Assembly (NCBI RefSeq): GCF_046530675.1
Contig: NZ_CP172558.1
Span: forward strand, 2,170,001 to 2,234,000
DNA: 64,000 bases
Direction of reading: 5' to 3'
From: Chitinibacter sp046530675
GTDB taxonomy: Bacteria > Pseudomonadota > Gammaproteobacteria > Burkholderiales > Chitinibacteraceae
Part shown: positions 8,057 to 16,788 of the stretch, in pieces
Numbering within the stretch: position 1 is the stretch's first letter
Layout: each line of letters starts with the position of its first letter
Made by a program: the position numbers and the translations under genes
Notes under the pieces: model-generated
The model's database searches: none
What the model was told of the DNA's origin: nothing
The model's input: the letters and a program-made list of their open reading frames with translations, nothing else

Positions 8057-10738
8057 TTAATCGAGCTGTTTGACGACCCATTTAAGTCCGTCGTCTTCTG
8101 GGTGCGGCCCGATGCTGAAACCCAGATGTTTCATAAAGGCCAGCATGGTTTTATTGCTCGATAGCACTTCACCTTCGATGACTTTTAAGTTCATGTCGCG
8201 CGCGGCGTTAAACAGCGCGTCCATCAGCCGTCCTCCCAGGCCTTTGCCTTGCCAGCGATCATCAATTACGACGGCAAATTCGCAGCTGTCACGGTCCGGG
8301 TTGGCGGTAAAACGGGCAACACCGATGATCAGCTCGCCTGCGCCGCTATCGACCGTCGCAGCAATGGCCATTTCGCGGGTGTAATCGAGCTGGGTAAAGC
8401 GCGCCAACAGGGCTTGCGGCAGCGTTTTGAGCGTACTCATAAAGCGGTTGTATCGACTCTCTTCCGACAAATTACTGATAAAGGTCGCGACCAATTCGGC
8501 GTCTTCAGGGCGTACCGGGCGCAGCGCCATCGGCATGCCGTTTTTCAGCTGTGTTACGCTGGCCAGATGCGCCGGGTAGGGGTGGATCGCCATATGGCTG
8601 TAACGACGGATTTTGGACGGAACAGGCGCAATGATGACGCGCGCATCGACCGCAATGACACCGTTTTCGTCGGCCACCAGCGGGTTAATGTCCATTTGCT
8701 GGATATGCGGCAACTCGCAAACCATTTCGGAAACGCGCATCAACACCATTTTGACTGCATCCAGGTCGACCGGAGGCTGGTTGCGAAATGCACCAAGCAT
8801 TTGTTTGACCCGGGTGCGGCGGATCAGGTTATCGGCCAGGTATTCGTTCAGAGGCGGCAGCGAGACTGCCACGTCGTTAAATACCTCGACAGTAACGCCA
8901 CCAAAGCCAAAGGTAATGACCGGGCCAAAAGCGCGGTCGCGCGAGACGCCGACCATCAGCTCGCGACCACTTTTTTTGCCGTGCATGGGCTGGATCACCA
9001 GACCGCGGACATGCTCGGCACCGAGCAGGCCGCGCGCGCGCGCGAGCATTTTATTGGATTCGGATGCAACCTGAACCAGGCTCGCCAGATTAAGAACAAC
9101 GCCGTCGATATCGGTTTTATGCAAAATGACATCGGCGTCGATTTTAAGTGCAACGGGCAAGCCCAGTCCCATTGCAGCGGTCACGGCATCGTCGGCATTT
9201 TTGGCGCGAACGGTCTGCGTGACCGGAATATGAAACGCGCGCAATAGCGCTTTGGATTCGACTTCATCGAGCACGTCGCGCCCGGCGGCCAGTACATTAT
9301 CAATAATCAAACGAGCCGTTTCAAAGTCGGGCGCTTCCATTTCGCCAATCGGCGATGGTGTTTGCAGCAGTAATTGCTGATTGTATTGCCATGAAGCGAG
9401 CGAATAAAACACTTCGACGGCGTTTTCCGGCGCGGGAAAATGCGCGCATTGCGCTTTGCTCAGCAGCTTGCGGCTGTCTTGCACTTTCTTACCACCAATC
9501 CACGAGAGCAGCAGCGGTTTATCGCTGGTTTTGCGCAGCTCGATCATCGCCTGTGCCGTGGCCATATCGTCGGTGCCGGTTTGTGGCGTAAAGACAATCA
9601 GTACACCGTCGATATTCGGGTCGCGCAGAACGATTTCGGTTGCGGCCTTAAAGCGCTCGGCACCGGCGTCGCCGAGAATATCGACCGGATTGTGGTGCTG
9701 GGCTTGCGGCGGCAGCAGTGCGTCAAGCTGGGCGATGGTGTCGTCGCTCAAACGCGGTAGTTGCACATGCAGTTCATGTGCGCGGTCAACCGCCATCATA
9801 CCGGCACCAATCCCATTGGTGATAATGGCGAGGCGACGGCCTTTCGTTTTATACGAGCCATCGAGCACGCGGGCTGCGGTAAACAGCTGGTTGATCGAAT
9901 GCAGCCGCAACACCCCGGCGCGTTTGAGCGCGACGTCAAACACATCGTCGCTGCCGATCAGACGCTCCGAATGTGTGCGACCGAAGCGGGGGATGTTGTC
10001 GTAGCGACCGACTTTCAGTGCCAGCACGGCTTTGGAGCGCGAAGCAGCGCGCAGCGCCGACATAAACAGCCGGGCGTCTTTCAGGTCTTCGATATACAGC
10101 AGGATGGATTTGGTTTTCGGATCGGCCACCAGATAATCGAGTACATCGCCAACATCAATATCGGCTGCTGCACCCAAGGACACGACCGATGAAAACCCCA
10201 GCTCGTGCGATTCGGCCCAATCCAGAATTGCCGAAGTCACTGCCGACGACTGAGACACCAGCGCCATGCTGCCATTTTTGACTTTGCCCTGATAATTGCA
10301 CGCCAGCAATTTGCTCGGCGCACGGACAAAGCCGAACGCCGTGGGCCCCAGAATCCGCATACCATACTGGCGTGCGCGGGCAATGATCTGATCGAGCAGC
10401 ACTTTGCCTTTGGTGTCGGTACCGACAAAATCCCACGACATAATCATGACAAAACGGATTGCCGCCTTGCCACAATCATCGATCAGCCCGACCAGTGTAT
10501 TGCTCGGCGAAGTCAGAATCGCCAGATCAATTTTGGTATCGACCTGCGAGATTTTTTTGACCGTAGGCAGCCCGAATACCGTGTCATGGCGCAGATTGAC
10601 CGGAAAAACCTTGCCGCTATAAGCCAGTTCGAGCAGGTTGCGCATGACTTTTTCGCCGACCGAGCCAGGGGTTTCTGAGCCGCCAATCACGGCAATGGCG
10701 CGGGGGTCGAACAAGGGCGTGAGGTAATGGGCTTTCAT
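8057..10738 (-). CDS. PatZ-like protein: acyl-CoA synthetase (NDP-forming)-like domains fused to a GNAT acetyltransferase
   Basis: 893 aa from the chosen start MKAHYLTPLF, which has GAGAAAG a few bases upstream; the frame extends 8 codons further to another ATG. Domains in order: CoA-binding Rossmann domain (about 1-130, FDPRAIAVIGGSE), succinyl-CoA-ligase-like domains (about 150-460), ATP-grasp domain (about 480-700), and a C-terminal GNAT domain (about 730-893, with QGKGLGGRLM for acetyl-CoA). This is the layout of Pat/PatZ (YfiQ), which acetylates lysines of metabolic enzymes such as acetyl-CoA synthetase; E. coli PatZ is 886 aa. It is divergent from ppa. In PatZ proteins the ligase part is regulatory; whether it is catalytic here cannot be told. 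Confidence 0.88.
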   Translation of the reverse strand: MKAHYLTPLFDPRAIAVIGGSETPGSVGEKVMRNLLELAYSGKVFPVNLRHDTVFGLPTVKKISQVDTKIDLAILTSPSNTLVGLIDDCGKAAIRFVMIMSWDFVGTDTKGKVLLDQIIARARQYGMRILGPTAFGFVRAPSKLLACNYQGKVKNGSMALVSQSSAVTSAILDWAESHELGFSSVVSLGAAADIDVGDVLDYLVADPKTKSILLYIEDLKDARLFMSALRAASRSKAVLALKVGRYDNIPRFGRTHSERLIGSDDVFDVALKRAGVLRLHSINQLFTAARVLDGSYKTKGRRLAIITNGIGAGMMAVDRAHELHVQLPRLSDDTIAQLDALLPPQAQHHNPVDILGDAGAERFKAATEIVLRDPNIDGVLIVFTPQTGTDDMATAQAMIELRKTSDKPLLLSWIGGKKVQDSRKLLSKAQCAHFPAPENAVEVFYSLASWQYNQQLLLQTPSPIGEMEAPDFETARLIIDNVLAAGRDVLDEVESKALLRAFHIPVTQTVRAKNADDAVTAAMGLGLPVALKIDADVILHKTDIDGVVLNLASLVQVASESNKMLARARGLLGAEHVRGLVIQPMHGKKSGRELMVGVSRDRAFGPVITFGFGGVTVEVFNDVAVSLPPLNEYLADNLIRRTRVKQMLGAFRNQPPVDLDAVKMVLMRVSEMVCELPHIQQMDINPLVADENGVIAVDARVIIAPVPSKIRRYSHMAIHPYPAHLASVTQLKNGMPMALRPVRPEDAELVATFISNLSEESRYNRFMSTLKTLPQALLARFTQLDYTREMAIAATVDSGAGELIIGVARFTANPDRDSCEFAVVIDDRWQGKGLGGRLMDALFNAARDMNLKVIEGEVLSSNKTMLAFMKHLGFSIGPHPEDDGLKWVVKQLD

Positions 10739-10871
10739 TGGGCTTTCTCGATACATCGGCACGTTTCATTGTATATGTTGCACTGCAACTTCAACATATA
10801 TTGCGGTGCAAAATAGGTGAAAGTCCGTACGGATTCCCATTCTACGCTATCAGTTTGACGCTTTGCCCGTA

Positions 10872-10877
10872 TATAAT
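10872..10877 (+). promoter_or_regulatory. Probable -10 box of the ppa promoter
   Basis: TATAAT, 40 bases before the ppa start. TTGACG at 10855-10860 is only 11 bases upstream, too close for a standard -35, so the -35 is unclear. Confidence 0.5.
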
Positions 10878-10917
10878 CGCGCTGTTTGTCAAACTCAACC
10901 CTCAGGATTTGAAGCTC

Positions 10918-11448
10918 ATGGACATCAGCAAAATTGCCGCCGGTAAAAACCTGCCGGAAGATTTCAACGTCATCATCGAAATCCCAGCCAATGCACCGCC
11001 AGTCAAATACGAATTCGACAAAGAATCCGGCGCGATCATCGTTGACCGTTTCGTGGGTACTTCAATGTCTTACCCGATGAACTACGGTTTCGTGCCGCAC
11101 ACACTGTCGCTCGACGGCGATCCTGTTGACGTGCTGGTTTACACCCCGTTCCCATTGGCTCCCGGCATGGTGATCAAATGCCGCGCCGTTGGTGTGCTGG
11201 GCATGGAAGATGAATCAGGAATGGACGCGAAAGTGATCGCAGTACCAGTACCGAAAGTGTGCGCAATGTTTGCCCACATCGAAAAGCTGGAAGACATCCC
11301 TGAGTTGCTGCTCGCTCAAGTGAAACATTACTTCGAGCACTACAAAGACCTCGAAAAAGGCAAATGGGTCAAGGTCACTGGCTGGGGCGACAAAGCCGCA
11401 GCTGAAGCCGAGATCATGACCAGCTACGAGCGCGCACAAAAAGCCTAA
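10918..11448 (+). CDS. ppa: Inorganic pyrophosphatase (family I)
   Basis: 176 aa, the normal bacterial family I length. It hydrolyses pyrophosphate released by biosynthesis, in the cytoplasm, with Mg ions. The signature DGDPVDV is at 66-72 (metal-binding Asp 66 and 71), with substrate-binding K30, E32 and R44 in the expected order, and YPMNYGFVPHT at 52-62. The start is ATG at 10918, giving MDISKIAAG; a longer open frame reaches back to 10738, but those codons overlap the divergent gene and the promoter and are not family-like. A strong terminator follows. Confidence 0.96.
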   Translation: MDISKIAAGKNLPEDFNVIIEIPANAPPVKYEFDKESGAIIVDRFVGTSMSYPMNYGFVPHTLSLDGDPVDVLVYTPFPLAPGMVIKCRAVGVLGMEDESGMDAKVIAVPVPKVCAMFAHIEKLEDIPELLLAQVKHYFEHYKDLEKGKWVKVTGWGDKAAAEAEIMTSYERAQKA

Positions 11449-11471
11449 GCTGGCGTTGCTCTGATCTGATG

Positions 11472-11495
11472 AAAAACCCGCTGCGGCGGGTTTTT
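11472..11495 (+). terminator. Rho-independent terminator after ppa
   Basis: AAAAACCCGC-TGCG-GCGGGTTTTT stem-loop followed by T residues, 24 bases after the ppa stop. Confidence 0.92.
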
Positions 11496-11543
11496 TTACG
11501 CCTGGATTAATTCAAGCGCGTGAATATGCTGGGATACCCACCT

Positions 11544-11592
11544 TGGTATTGCCGTGCTGTTTAATTAATGATTGATCTGCATGCTTATACCC
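11544..11592. repeat. 49-bp palindromic repeat, copy 1
   Basis: Starts TGGTATTGCC, ends TATACCC; inner right arm TGATTGATCTGCA. Exactly 49 bp, symmetric about base 25. It lies between ppa and the amt regulatory sites. Confidence 0.8.
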
Positions 11593-11639
11593 CTGGGTTT
11601 GGTTTGGAGTACGAAGCGGTATGAGCCCGAATGGTGTTG

Positions 11640-11656
11640 TGCACTCTGATGGTGCA
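11640..11656 (+). promoter_or_regulatory. NtrC-type binding site
   Basis: TGCACTCTGATGGTGCA, a 17-bp dyad matching the TGCACCA-N3-TGGTGCA enhancer pattern of NtrC, about 104 bp upstream of the sigma-54 promoter, a typical enhancer distance. Confidence 0.7.
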
Positions 11657-11759
11657 GGTTGCTGTGGTGTTTTGATGTTTTGCACCATCTTAAGACATGA
11701 CTTGTCGTAAGGTGAGCGCCAAGCCTTTGATTTTTAAGTTTTTGCACTGCTTTGAGGCG

Positions 11760-11776
11760 CTGGCACGCTCTTTGCT
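11760..11776 (+). promoter_or_regulatory. Sigma-54 (RpoN) promoter of the ammonium transporter gene
   Basis: CTGGCACG-CTCT-TTGCT matches the -24/-12 consensus YTGGCACG-N4-TTGCW at every defined base. It ends 39 bases before the start codon. Confidence 0.85.
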
Positions 11777-11815
11777 CACAAAACGCCCATTGTTTGTCAC
11801 CAATATGGAACAGCT

Positions 11816-13018
11816 ATGGATGCGTTTCGCACCAGTACCGACGTACTGTTTATTTTATTAGGCGCCATCATGATTCTGGCGATGCACGCCGGCTTTGCTT
11901 TTCTCGAGCTGGGCACCGTGCGCAAGAAAAATCAGGTCAACGCGCTGGTCAAAATCCTGACCGACTTTGCCGTTTCAACCATCGCTTATTTCTTTATTGG
12001 CTATAGCGTCGCCTACGGCGTCAATCTGCTCGCGCCGGTGAGCGAGCTGAACATCGCCAGCGGCTACGGCATGGTGAAGTTCTTCTTTCTGGTGACTTTT
12101 GCTGCGGCGATACCGGCGATTGTGTCGGGCGGGATTGCCGAGCGCGCCAAGTTCCATCCGCAATCGGCGGCGACCTTTATTCTGGTCGGGCTGGTTTATC
12201 CCTTCTTTGAAGGCATGATCTGGAATAACAATTTTGGCGTGCAGGACTGGATGAAAGCGAGCTTTGGCGCGACTTTCCATGATTTCGCAGGCTCGGTTGT
12301 TGTTCACGCCGTCGGCGGCTGGATCGGTCTGGCTGCCGTGCTCCATCTTGGTGCGCGCCGTGGTCGCTATAGCAAGGAAGGTCGCATCGCTGCGCATCCA
12401 CCTTCAAGCATCCCGTTTCTAGCGCTCGGCGCGTGGATTCTGATCGTCGGCTGGTTTGGCTTTAACGTCATGAGTGCGCAAAAAATCGAAGGCATTTCGG
12501 GTCTGGTCGCGATGAATTCGCTGATGGCGATGGTCGGCGGCACACTGGTTGCCACCTTCACCGGCAAAAACGACCCCGGCTTTATCCATAACGGCCCGCT
12601 CGCGGGTTTGGTTGCGGTGTGTGCTGGCTCGGACATCATGCACCCGCTCGGTGCGCTGATCGTTGGTGGCATTGCGGGCGGCATGTTTGTTTATCTGTTC
12701 ACGATTACGCAGAATAAATGGAAAATCGACGACGTACTTGGCGTCTGGCCGTTACATGGCATCTGCGGCGCATGGGGAGGTATTGCCGCAGGGCTATTTG
12801 GTAGCAAGGCCTTGGGCGGTATGGGTGGGGTGAGTATCCTTGCGCAAATCGTCGGCACCCTGATGGGCATCGTGATCGCCTTTGTTGGAGGCTATATCGT
12901 TTACGGGGTGCTGAAGAAAACGGTCGGCATTCGCCTGTCTGACGAAGACGAGTTTAATGGTGCGGATTTGAGTATCCATCAGATTTCAGCCAGTCCCGAA
13001 CGCGAGACGAACTGGTAA
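11816..13018 (+). CDS. amtB: Ammonium transporter, Amt/MEP/Rh family
   Basis: 400 aa, about 11 membrane helices. It conducts ammonium into the cell through a trimeric inner-membrane channel. The twin pore histidines are H164 (in SVVVHAVGGW) and H314 (in WPLHGICGAWGG); the acidic residue of the ammonium recruitment site region DFAGS is at 156. There is no cleaved signal peptide, unlike E. coli AmtB, and no glnK gene is adjacent, although amtB is often paired with glnK. The upstream sigma-54 promoter and NtrC-type site indicate induction under nitrogen limitation. GGAA sits seven bases before the ATG. A terminator follows. Confidence 0.95.
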   Translation: MDAFRTSTDVLFILLGAIMILAMHAGFAFLELGTVRKKNQVNALVKILTDFAVSTIAYFFIGYSVAYGVNLLAPVSELNIASGYGMVKFFFLVTFAAAIPAIVSGGIAERAKFHPQSAATFILVGLVYPFFEGMIWNNNFGVQDWMKASFGATFHDFAGSVVVHAVGGWIGLAAVLHLGARRGRYSKEGRIAAHPPSSIPFLALGAWILIVGWFGFNVMSAQKIEGISGLVAMNSLMAMVGGTLVATFTGKNDPGFIHNGPLAGLVAVCAGSDIMHPLGALIVGGIAGGMFVYLFTITQNKWKIDDVLGVWPLHGICGAWGGIAAGLFGSKALGGMGGVSILAQIVGTLMGIVIAFVGGYIVYGVLKKTVGIRLSDEDEFNGADLSIHQISASPERETNW

Positions 13019-13034
13019 GTTTAATCATTGAAGC

Positions 13035-13069
13035 AAAAAAGCCGGATGAATGAAGCATCCGGCTTTTTT
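13035..13069 (+). terminator. Rho-independent terminator after amtB
   Basis: 14-bp stem AAAAAAGCCGGATG with CATCCGGCTTTTTT, 7-base loop, T tract; works in both directions. Confidence 0.92.
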
Positions 13070-13170
13070 TATGCGCGAAGCGATTTGTGCTGTTTGGAAT
13101 GGGGCGGCTTCCGACCCATAGCGGTCTCTCGCCCCCCCAGAAAAGCAGGTTGTTAGCGTGTTTAGGGAGG

Positions 13171-13608
13171 TTAATCAACTATTTTCAAGCGAACTTGTGT
13201 GCCTTCAGGCATATCTTTGATTTGACGAGCAATATCGCCAGAAAAACGAACCAATTCAACTAGTGGAGCGGTGCCAAGATTGCTCCCTCCGTACTCACCT
13301 CCCAAAATACCGGGAATTGAGAGGCAGAATTTTATTCCATCGGTCAATTCGCCATGTTTTTCTTTAGCGAACAACACAAGTTCGGTCATGTACCAATCAC
13401 GGAGGAATTCTTGGTCTCTACAGAGTATGTCAAGAGCTGCACGATTCGCTGCAATTACTTCGCAATAACAATCCTCAGGGCATAGGCGCCAATATCTACC
13501 ATCTGCATCTTTGATAATCAGATTGCCGAAATCGTTTTCGCCTATGATTTCGATGGGAGTAATTCCAATCCATCCCCATGCCTGCTTAATTTCGTCAATT
13601 AGGTTCAT
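13171..13608 (-). CDS. Tdi1-type (DUF1851) T6SS immunity-like protein, orphan
   Basis: 145 aa, cytoplasmic, no signal peptide. It has the pattern of the DUF1851 / T6SS_Tdi1_C family: IKQAWGWIGITPIEIIGEND, then GNLIIKDADGRYWRLCPED, and near the end IPGILGGEYGG and LVRFSGDIARQIKDMP. In Agrobacterium, Tdi1 neutralises the T6SS DNase Tde1. No effector gene lies on either side, so this could be an orphan immunity gene protecting against neighbours, or a family member with another role. It lies 5.8 kb from the T6SS cluster and in the opposite direction. No clear ribosome-binding site is visible. Confidence 0.8.
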   Translation of the reverse strand: MNLIDEIKQAWGWIGITPIEIIGENDFGNLIIKDADGRYWRLCPEDCYCEVIAANRAALDILCRDQEFLRDWYMTELVLFAKEKHGELTDGIKFCLSIPGILGGEYGGSNLGTAPLVELVRFSGDIARQIKDMPEGTQVRLKIVD

Positions 13609-13986
13609 TTGAAAAGTTCAACAAATCCATCATGCAATCGTTAGAGATAAGATTTGTGCAGTTTGTTATGTCTGCTCTGCCGCGATGTTACCGTAAGACC
13701 GCTATTGGCCGAAAGCGTTCAGTTAGAATAAAGAGTCTAAAGCAGCCACTCGAATTTTGCACGGACTCAGGCTCGAAATCGTCAGATCAAGTGTTATCCG
13801 CTATCCACGGCAAGGCCGGATGAGTTGGAGTCTTATCTGGTACGTCGGGTCACGCTAAGCTCGCCGATGCATTGCATCGCACTATTTCCGCAAAATCGAC
13901 GTTGGTCGCTTATTCAGTATTGATTCAGCATTTGAAGGCTATGCTGGATTCAGGTTTAATCCGCCGTTTGATTCAAGGAGAACATG
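13609..13986. other. Non-coding stretch upstream of the glycine-zipper gene
   Basis: About 380 bp with no convincing gene; the open frames here have no family-like sequence and poor starts. It ends in the AAGGAG ribosome-binding site of the next gene (13975-13980). Confidence 0.5.
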
Positions 13987-14739
13987 ATGCGTTATTTCAG
14001 TTTGGCCCTTGCGGGCTTGTTGATGTGTGGTTCGGTATTGGCCGCCGAGAATCTGAAAGCCAGCCGTGACAGTATCGAGGCCAGTTATAAAACGGATCTG
14101 GCTGTTTGTATGGAATTTGACAAGGCCGAACAGCCTGCGTGCAAAACCGAAGCTCAAAATCAGCGTAAAGGTGCTTATCAAGCGCTGTGGAGCAAACATG
14201 ACCCCAAAGCACCTGCTCCGGTTTATCAGGGTGATCTGACTGCGCAGAAAAAGCAGATTGAGGCCGATTACCAGTTGATGCAGTCGGTGTGTAAAGAACT
14301 CGATAAAGCGTCGCAATCAGCGTGTAAAACCGAGGCGACCAGCCGGAAAAAAGCGTCATTGAAAACCGCAATGAATGCGCCGGCAAAATCGGCTAAACCG
14401 GCCTGTGTGGCTTGCGGCGTTGTAACCGAGGTGAAGGAAGTCGATCAACCCGGTGAAGGCAGCTGGATGGGTACCGTTGGTGGTGCCGCCGTTGGTGCAG
14501 GCTTGGGTAGCCTGGTCGGCAAGGGCAGTGGCCGCACTGCGGCGATGATTCTTGGTGGCTTGGGCGGTGCTTATGCCGGTAACAAGATCGAAGGCAATAT
14601 GACCGGGAAAAAATACTATGAAGTGACCGTCAAGCTCGACGATGGCACGACGCAGGCAATTACTTATGAAGACCCGAATCACGGCTTTAAAGCCGGTGAT
14701 AAAGTTCGGGTGGAAAATCAGCAGTTGATCAAGCGTTAA
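13987..14739 (+). CDS. Glycine-zipper (Rick_17kDa/SlyB-like) envelope protein with two N-terminal Cys repeats
   Basis: 250 aa. The second of two adjacent ATGs is preferred because AAGGAG is six bases upstream of it. The N-terminus is a signal peptide with a probable cut after SVLA (about residue 20); there is no lipobox Cys. Two similar repeats follow, each of the form IEA.Y ... C.E.DKA.Q.ACKTEA.. (about 28-60 and 82-116), with two Cys each. The C-terminal half has a glycine zipper (about 160-200, GGAAVGAGLGSLVGKGSG) and a small beta domain, as in outer-membrane 17-kDa antigen-like proteins. Function is unknown; an envelope-stability role is inferred from the family. Confidence 0.8.
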   Translation: MRYFSLALAGLLMCGSVLAAENLKASRDSIEASYKTDLAVCMEFDKAEQPACKTEAQNQRKGAYQALWSKHDPKAPAPVYQGDLTAQKKQIEADYQLMQSVCKELDKASQSACKTEATSRKKASLKTAMNAPAKSAKPACVACGVVTEVKEVDQPGEGSWMGTVGGAAVGAGLGSLVGKGSGRTAAMILGGLGGAYAGNKIEGNMTGKKYYEVTVKLDDGTTQAITYEDPNHGFKAGDKVRVENQQLIKR

Positions 14740-14808
14740 GCTTGACCTGCTGCTGTTTATCCTTCAGTAAGGTTCTGTGATCGACTTCAGTCGATCAAAT
14801 TAACTGCC

Positions 14809-14840
14809 AAAAACCGGGTCGAGTGATAGACCCGGTTTTT
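14809..14840 (+). terminator. Rho-independent terminator
   Basis: AAACCGGGTC, 8-base loop, GACCCGGTTT and T tract, 70 bases after the glycine-zipper gene. A second perfect 8-bp hairpin (TGATCGAC-TTCA-GTCGATCA, 14777-14796) lies between. Confidence 0.9.
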
Positions 14841-14924
14841 TATTGACTACGATTTTTACGAAAGGATTGACAATGGTGGCTGTAAGTATAGAGACTAAGG
14901 TCTGTTATTTGATAGGCTGCCTTC

Positions 14925-16694
14925 ATGTCCAAACCTCGCCGTAATGATCCCTGTCCCTGTGGCAGCGGCAAAAAATACAAGCAATGCTGTTTGATCAGCG
15001 ATGAGGCCGCCGGTGCGGTGGCGCAAGCTGAACGTGATCGGAATCAGCAGCTTTTACCTGCCTTGGTCGAGGAAGGAATCCATTGTTATCAGGTGGGTGA
15101 AATCGACGAAGCCAGCAATCTGATGCAGCAGGCCTTGCAAATCAATCCCGGCGATCCTGATGGCCTGCATATTCTGGGGCTGATTGCGCGCGATCAGGGC
15201 GAGTACGAGCTGGCGATCAGGCTGCTCAATCAGGCGATTTATATCGCGCCCAGAGAAGCCAATTTTCATAACAACCTCGGCATCACTTACCGCAGGGCAG
15301 GACAGCTCGACAAGGCGGTCGCCAGCTATGAAAAAGCCGTGATGATCAAAGCCGATCATGTTCAGGCGCTCAATAATCTGGGCAACACTTATACCGAGCT
15401 GGGGCAGCCAAGCCGGGGCTTGGCGTATTTCGAGCGCGCTATTGCGCTCAACCCCCAGTTTGCCGAGGCGCATTACAATCTGGGGCATGCTTTGCAAACA
15501 CTGCGCCGGAATCCGGATGCTTTGCGCTGTTATCAGAAAGCGCTGGCCATACGCCCCGATTACGTCGATGCAATGAGCAATTGCGGGATTGTGCTGGTCG
15601 ATATGGACAGGGAAGAGGAAGCGCTGCTGCTGTTTGAAAATGCGATCAAAGTGGATGCCAACTTTGCGCCTGCGTATGTCAATCTGGGTTATCTGGCTTT
15701 GCGCAAAGGATTTGCTGTCGAAGGGCTGTCGTTTCTGCAGCATGCTGATGCGCTGGTACCGGATCGGGCTGAAACGCTCAATTATCTGAGTCAGGCCGAA
15801 AAAGATCTGGGGCTGTTCGAGCAAGCGATTGTGCACTCCCTGCGCGCGATGCAACTTGAGCCCAAATCGATTGCCGGGCTTGAGTCGGCGGTCAGGCTGG
15901 CTTTGCTCGCTTATTTGCAAGGCGATGATGCTGGCGCTCGCCAGATGTTGACGCTGGCCAGCGATATTGCGCAGTACGAGCGGCCATTGCGCAGTTACTG
16001 GAGTTATCTGGGCTTGCTACTGTCCTGGTGGCAGAAAAATCCGCAATTTCGGCAAGCCCCGACTGCTGTGGACAAGCTTTATGTGATCGGGGATAGCCAT
16101 ACGCTGGGCTTGCACGGGCTGGTCATTCATTATCAGGGTGAAGTGCGGCAGGCTCAGTCGCTCTGGATCGAAGGTTGCAAGCAATGGCATCTGGGTAATC
16201 GCGAAACTAACCGCTACAAAATGCAGTTCGAGCGAATGCTAAGCGAGCTAGCTCCCGGTAGCGATGTGCTGGTTTGCGTCGGAGAGATTGATTGCCGTCT
16301 CGATGAAGGAATTTTGAAAGTCCTGAAATCAAAGCCGGATCTCGACGTGGATGAGCTGATCAACAGCACGATCAGTCATTTTATGGCCTACCTCGAAGCC
16401 CAGCGCCAGCAGTACGGGCTGAACATCAGTCTGTGTGCCGTACCGGCCAGCAATGCACAACTGACAAAGTATTCAGAGGAGCGGCAGCAGCAATATCTGG
16501 GTTTGCTGCAGACGTTTAACACCATCTTACGTGAGCAGGCGGCGCAAGCGGCAATGGGGCTGCTCGATGTATTTACTTTGACCAATCTCGGTCAGGGGCG
16601 CGCCAACGGGCAGATGCACCTCGATCAAATCCATTTGCTGCCAGCAGCGTATGCCAAAGCGTTTGAACAGCATTTTTCGCCGCCGCCGAAGTGA
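14925..16694 (+). CDS. SEC-C / TPR / SGNH-hydrolase-like fusion protein
   Basis: 589 aa, no signal peptide. Domains: N-terminal SEC-C zinc motif (DPCPCGSGKKYKQCC, Cys 10, 12, 21, 22), as in the SecA tail; then about eight TPR repeats (about 48-310) with regular A....Y..A....P spacing; then a linker and a C-terminal domain from about 384. That last part has SGNH/GDSL-type blocks: GDSH at 389-392 (candidate nucleophile Ser391), GEID at 453-456, and DQIH at 567-570 (candidate Asp/His). Family logic suggests a hydrolase or esterase presented on a TPR scaffold; the substrate is unknown. The gene is alone between two terminator-like gaps. The hydrolase reading is inference from motif order. Confidence 0.75.
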   Translation: MSKPRRNDPCPCGSGKKYKQCCLISDEAAGAVAQAERDRNQQLLPALVEEGIHCYQVGEIDEASNLMQQALQINPGDPDGLHILGLIARDQGEYELAIRLLNQAIYIAPREANFHNNLGITYRRAGQLDKAVASYEKAVMIKADHVQALNNLGNTYTELGQPSRGLAYFERAIALNPQFAEAHYNLGHALQTLRRNPDALRCYQKALAIRPDYVDAMSNCGIVLVDMDREEEALLLFENAIKVDANFAPAYVNLGYLALRKGFAVEGLSFLQHADALVPDRAETLNYLSQAEKDLGLFEQAIVHSLRAMQLEPKSIAGLESAVRLALLAYLQGDDAGARQMLTLASDIAQYERPLRSYWSYLGLLLSWWQKNPQFRQAPTAVDKLYVIGDSHTLGLHGLVIHYQGEVRQAQSLWIEGCKQWHLGNRETNRYKMQFERMLSELAPGSDVLVCVGEIDCRLDEGILKVLKSKPDLDVDELINSTISHFMAYLEAQRQQYGLNISLCAVPASNAQLTKYSEERQQQYLGLLQTFNTILREQAAQAAMGLLDVFTLTNLGQGRANGQMHLDQIHLLPAAYAKAFEQHFSPPPK

Positions 16695-16788
16695 TTTTTT
16701 CTGCGCGGGGAATTTTATGGCTGAATCAGCGACTAAATGATTTGCTTGGTTTGGATCTGATTGGATCTGCTTAAAGAAGGAGAAGGAT

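Larger units (their letters stand above)
11496..11815. other. Regulatory region upstream of the ammonium transporter
   Basis: About 320 bp without a gene. It holds one 49-bp palindromic repeat (11544-11592), an NtrC-type site (11640-11656), a weaker half-site TGCACCA at 11681-11687 and a sigma-54 promoter (11760-11776), in that order toward the gene. Confidence 0.7.

Noticed and set aside
8249..9247. Long frame opposite the PatZ-like gene
   Set aside because: A shadow of the minus-strand coding sequence, with no family-like protein pattern.
10855..10877. TTGACG and TATAAT as a sigma-70 pair for ppa
   Set aside because: The spacer is only 11 bases, too short; only the -10 is kept.
13140..13660. 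GTTAG-like sequences on both sides of the Tdi1-type gene, resembling integron attC ends
   Set aside because: The core sites do not match GTTRRRY/RYYYAAC as a pair, and no folded attC arm is seen.
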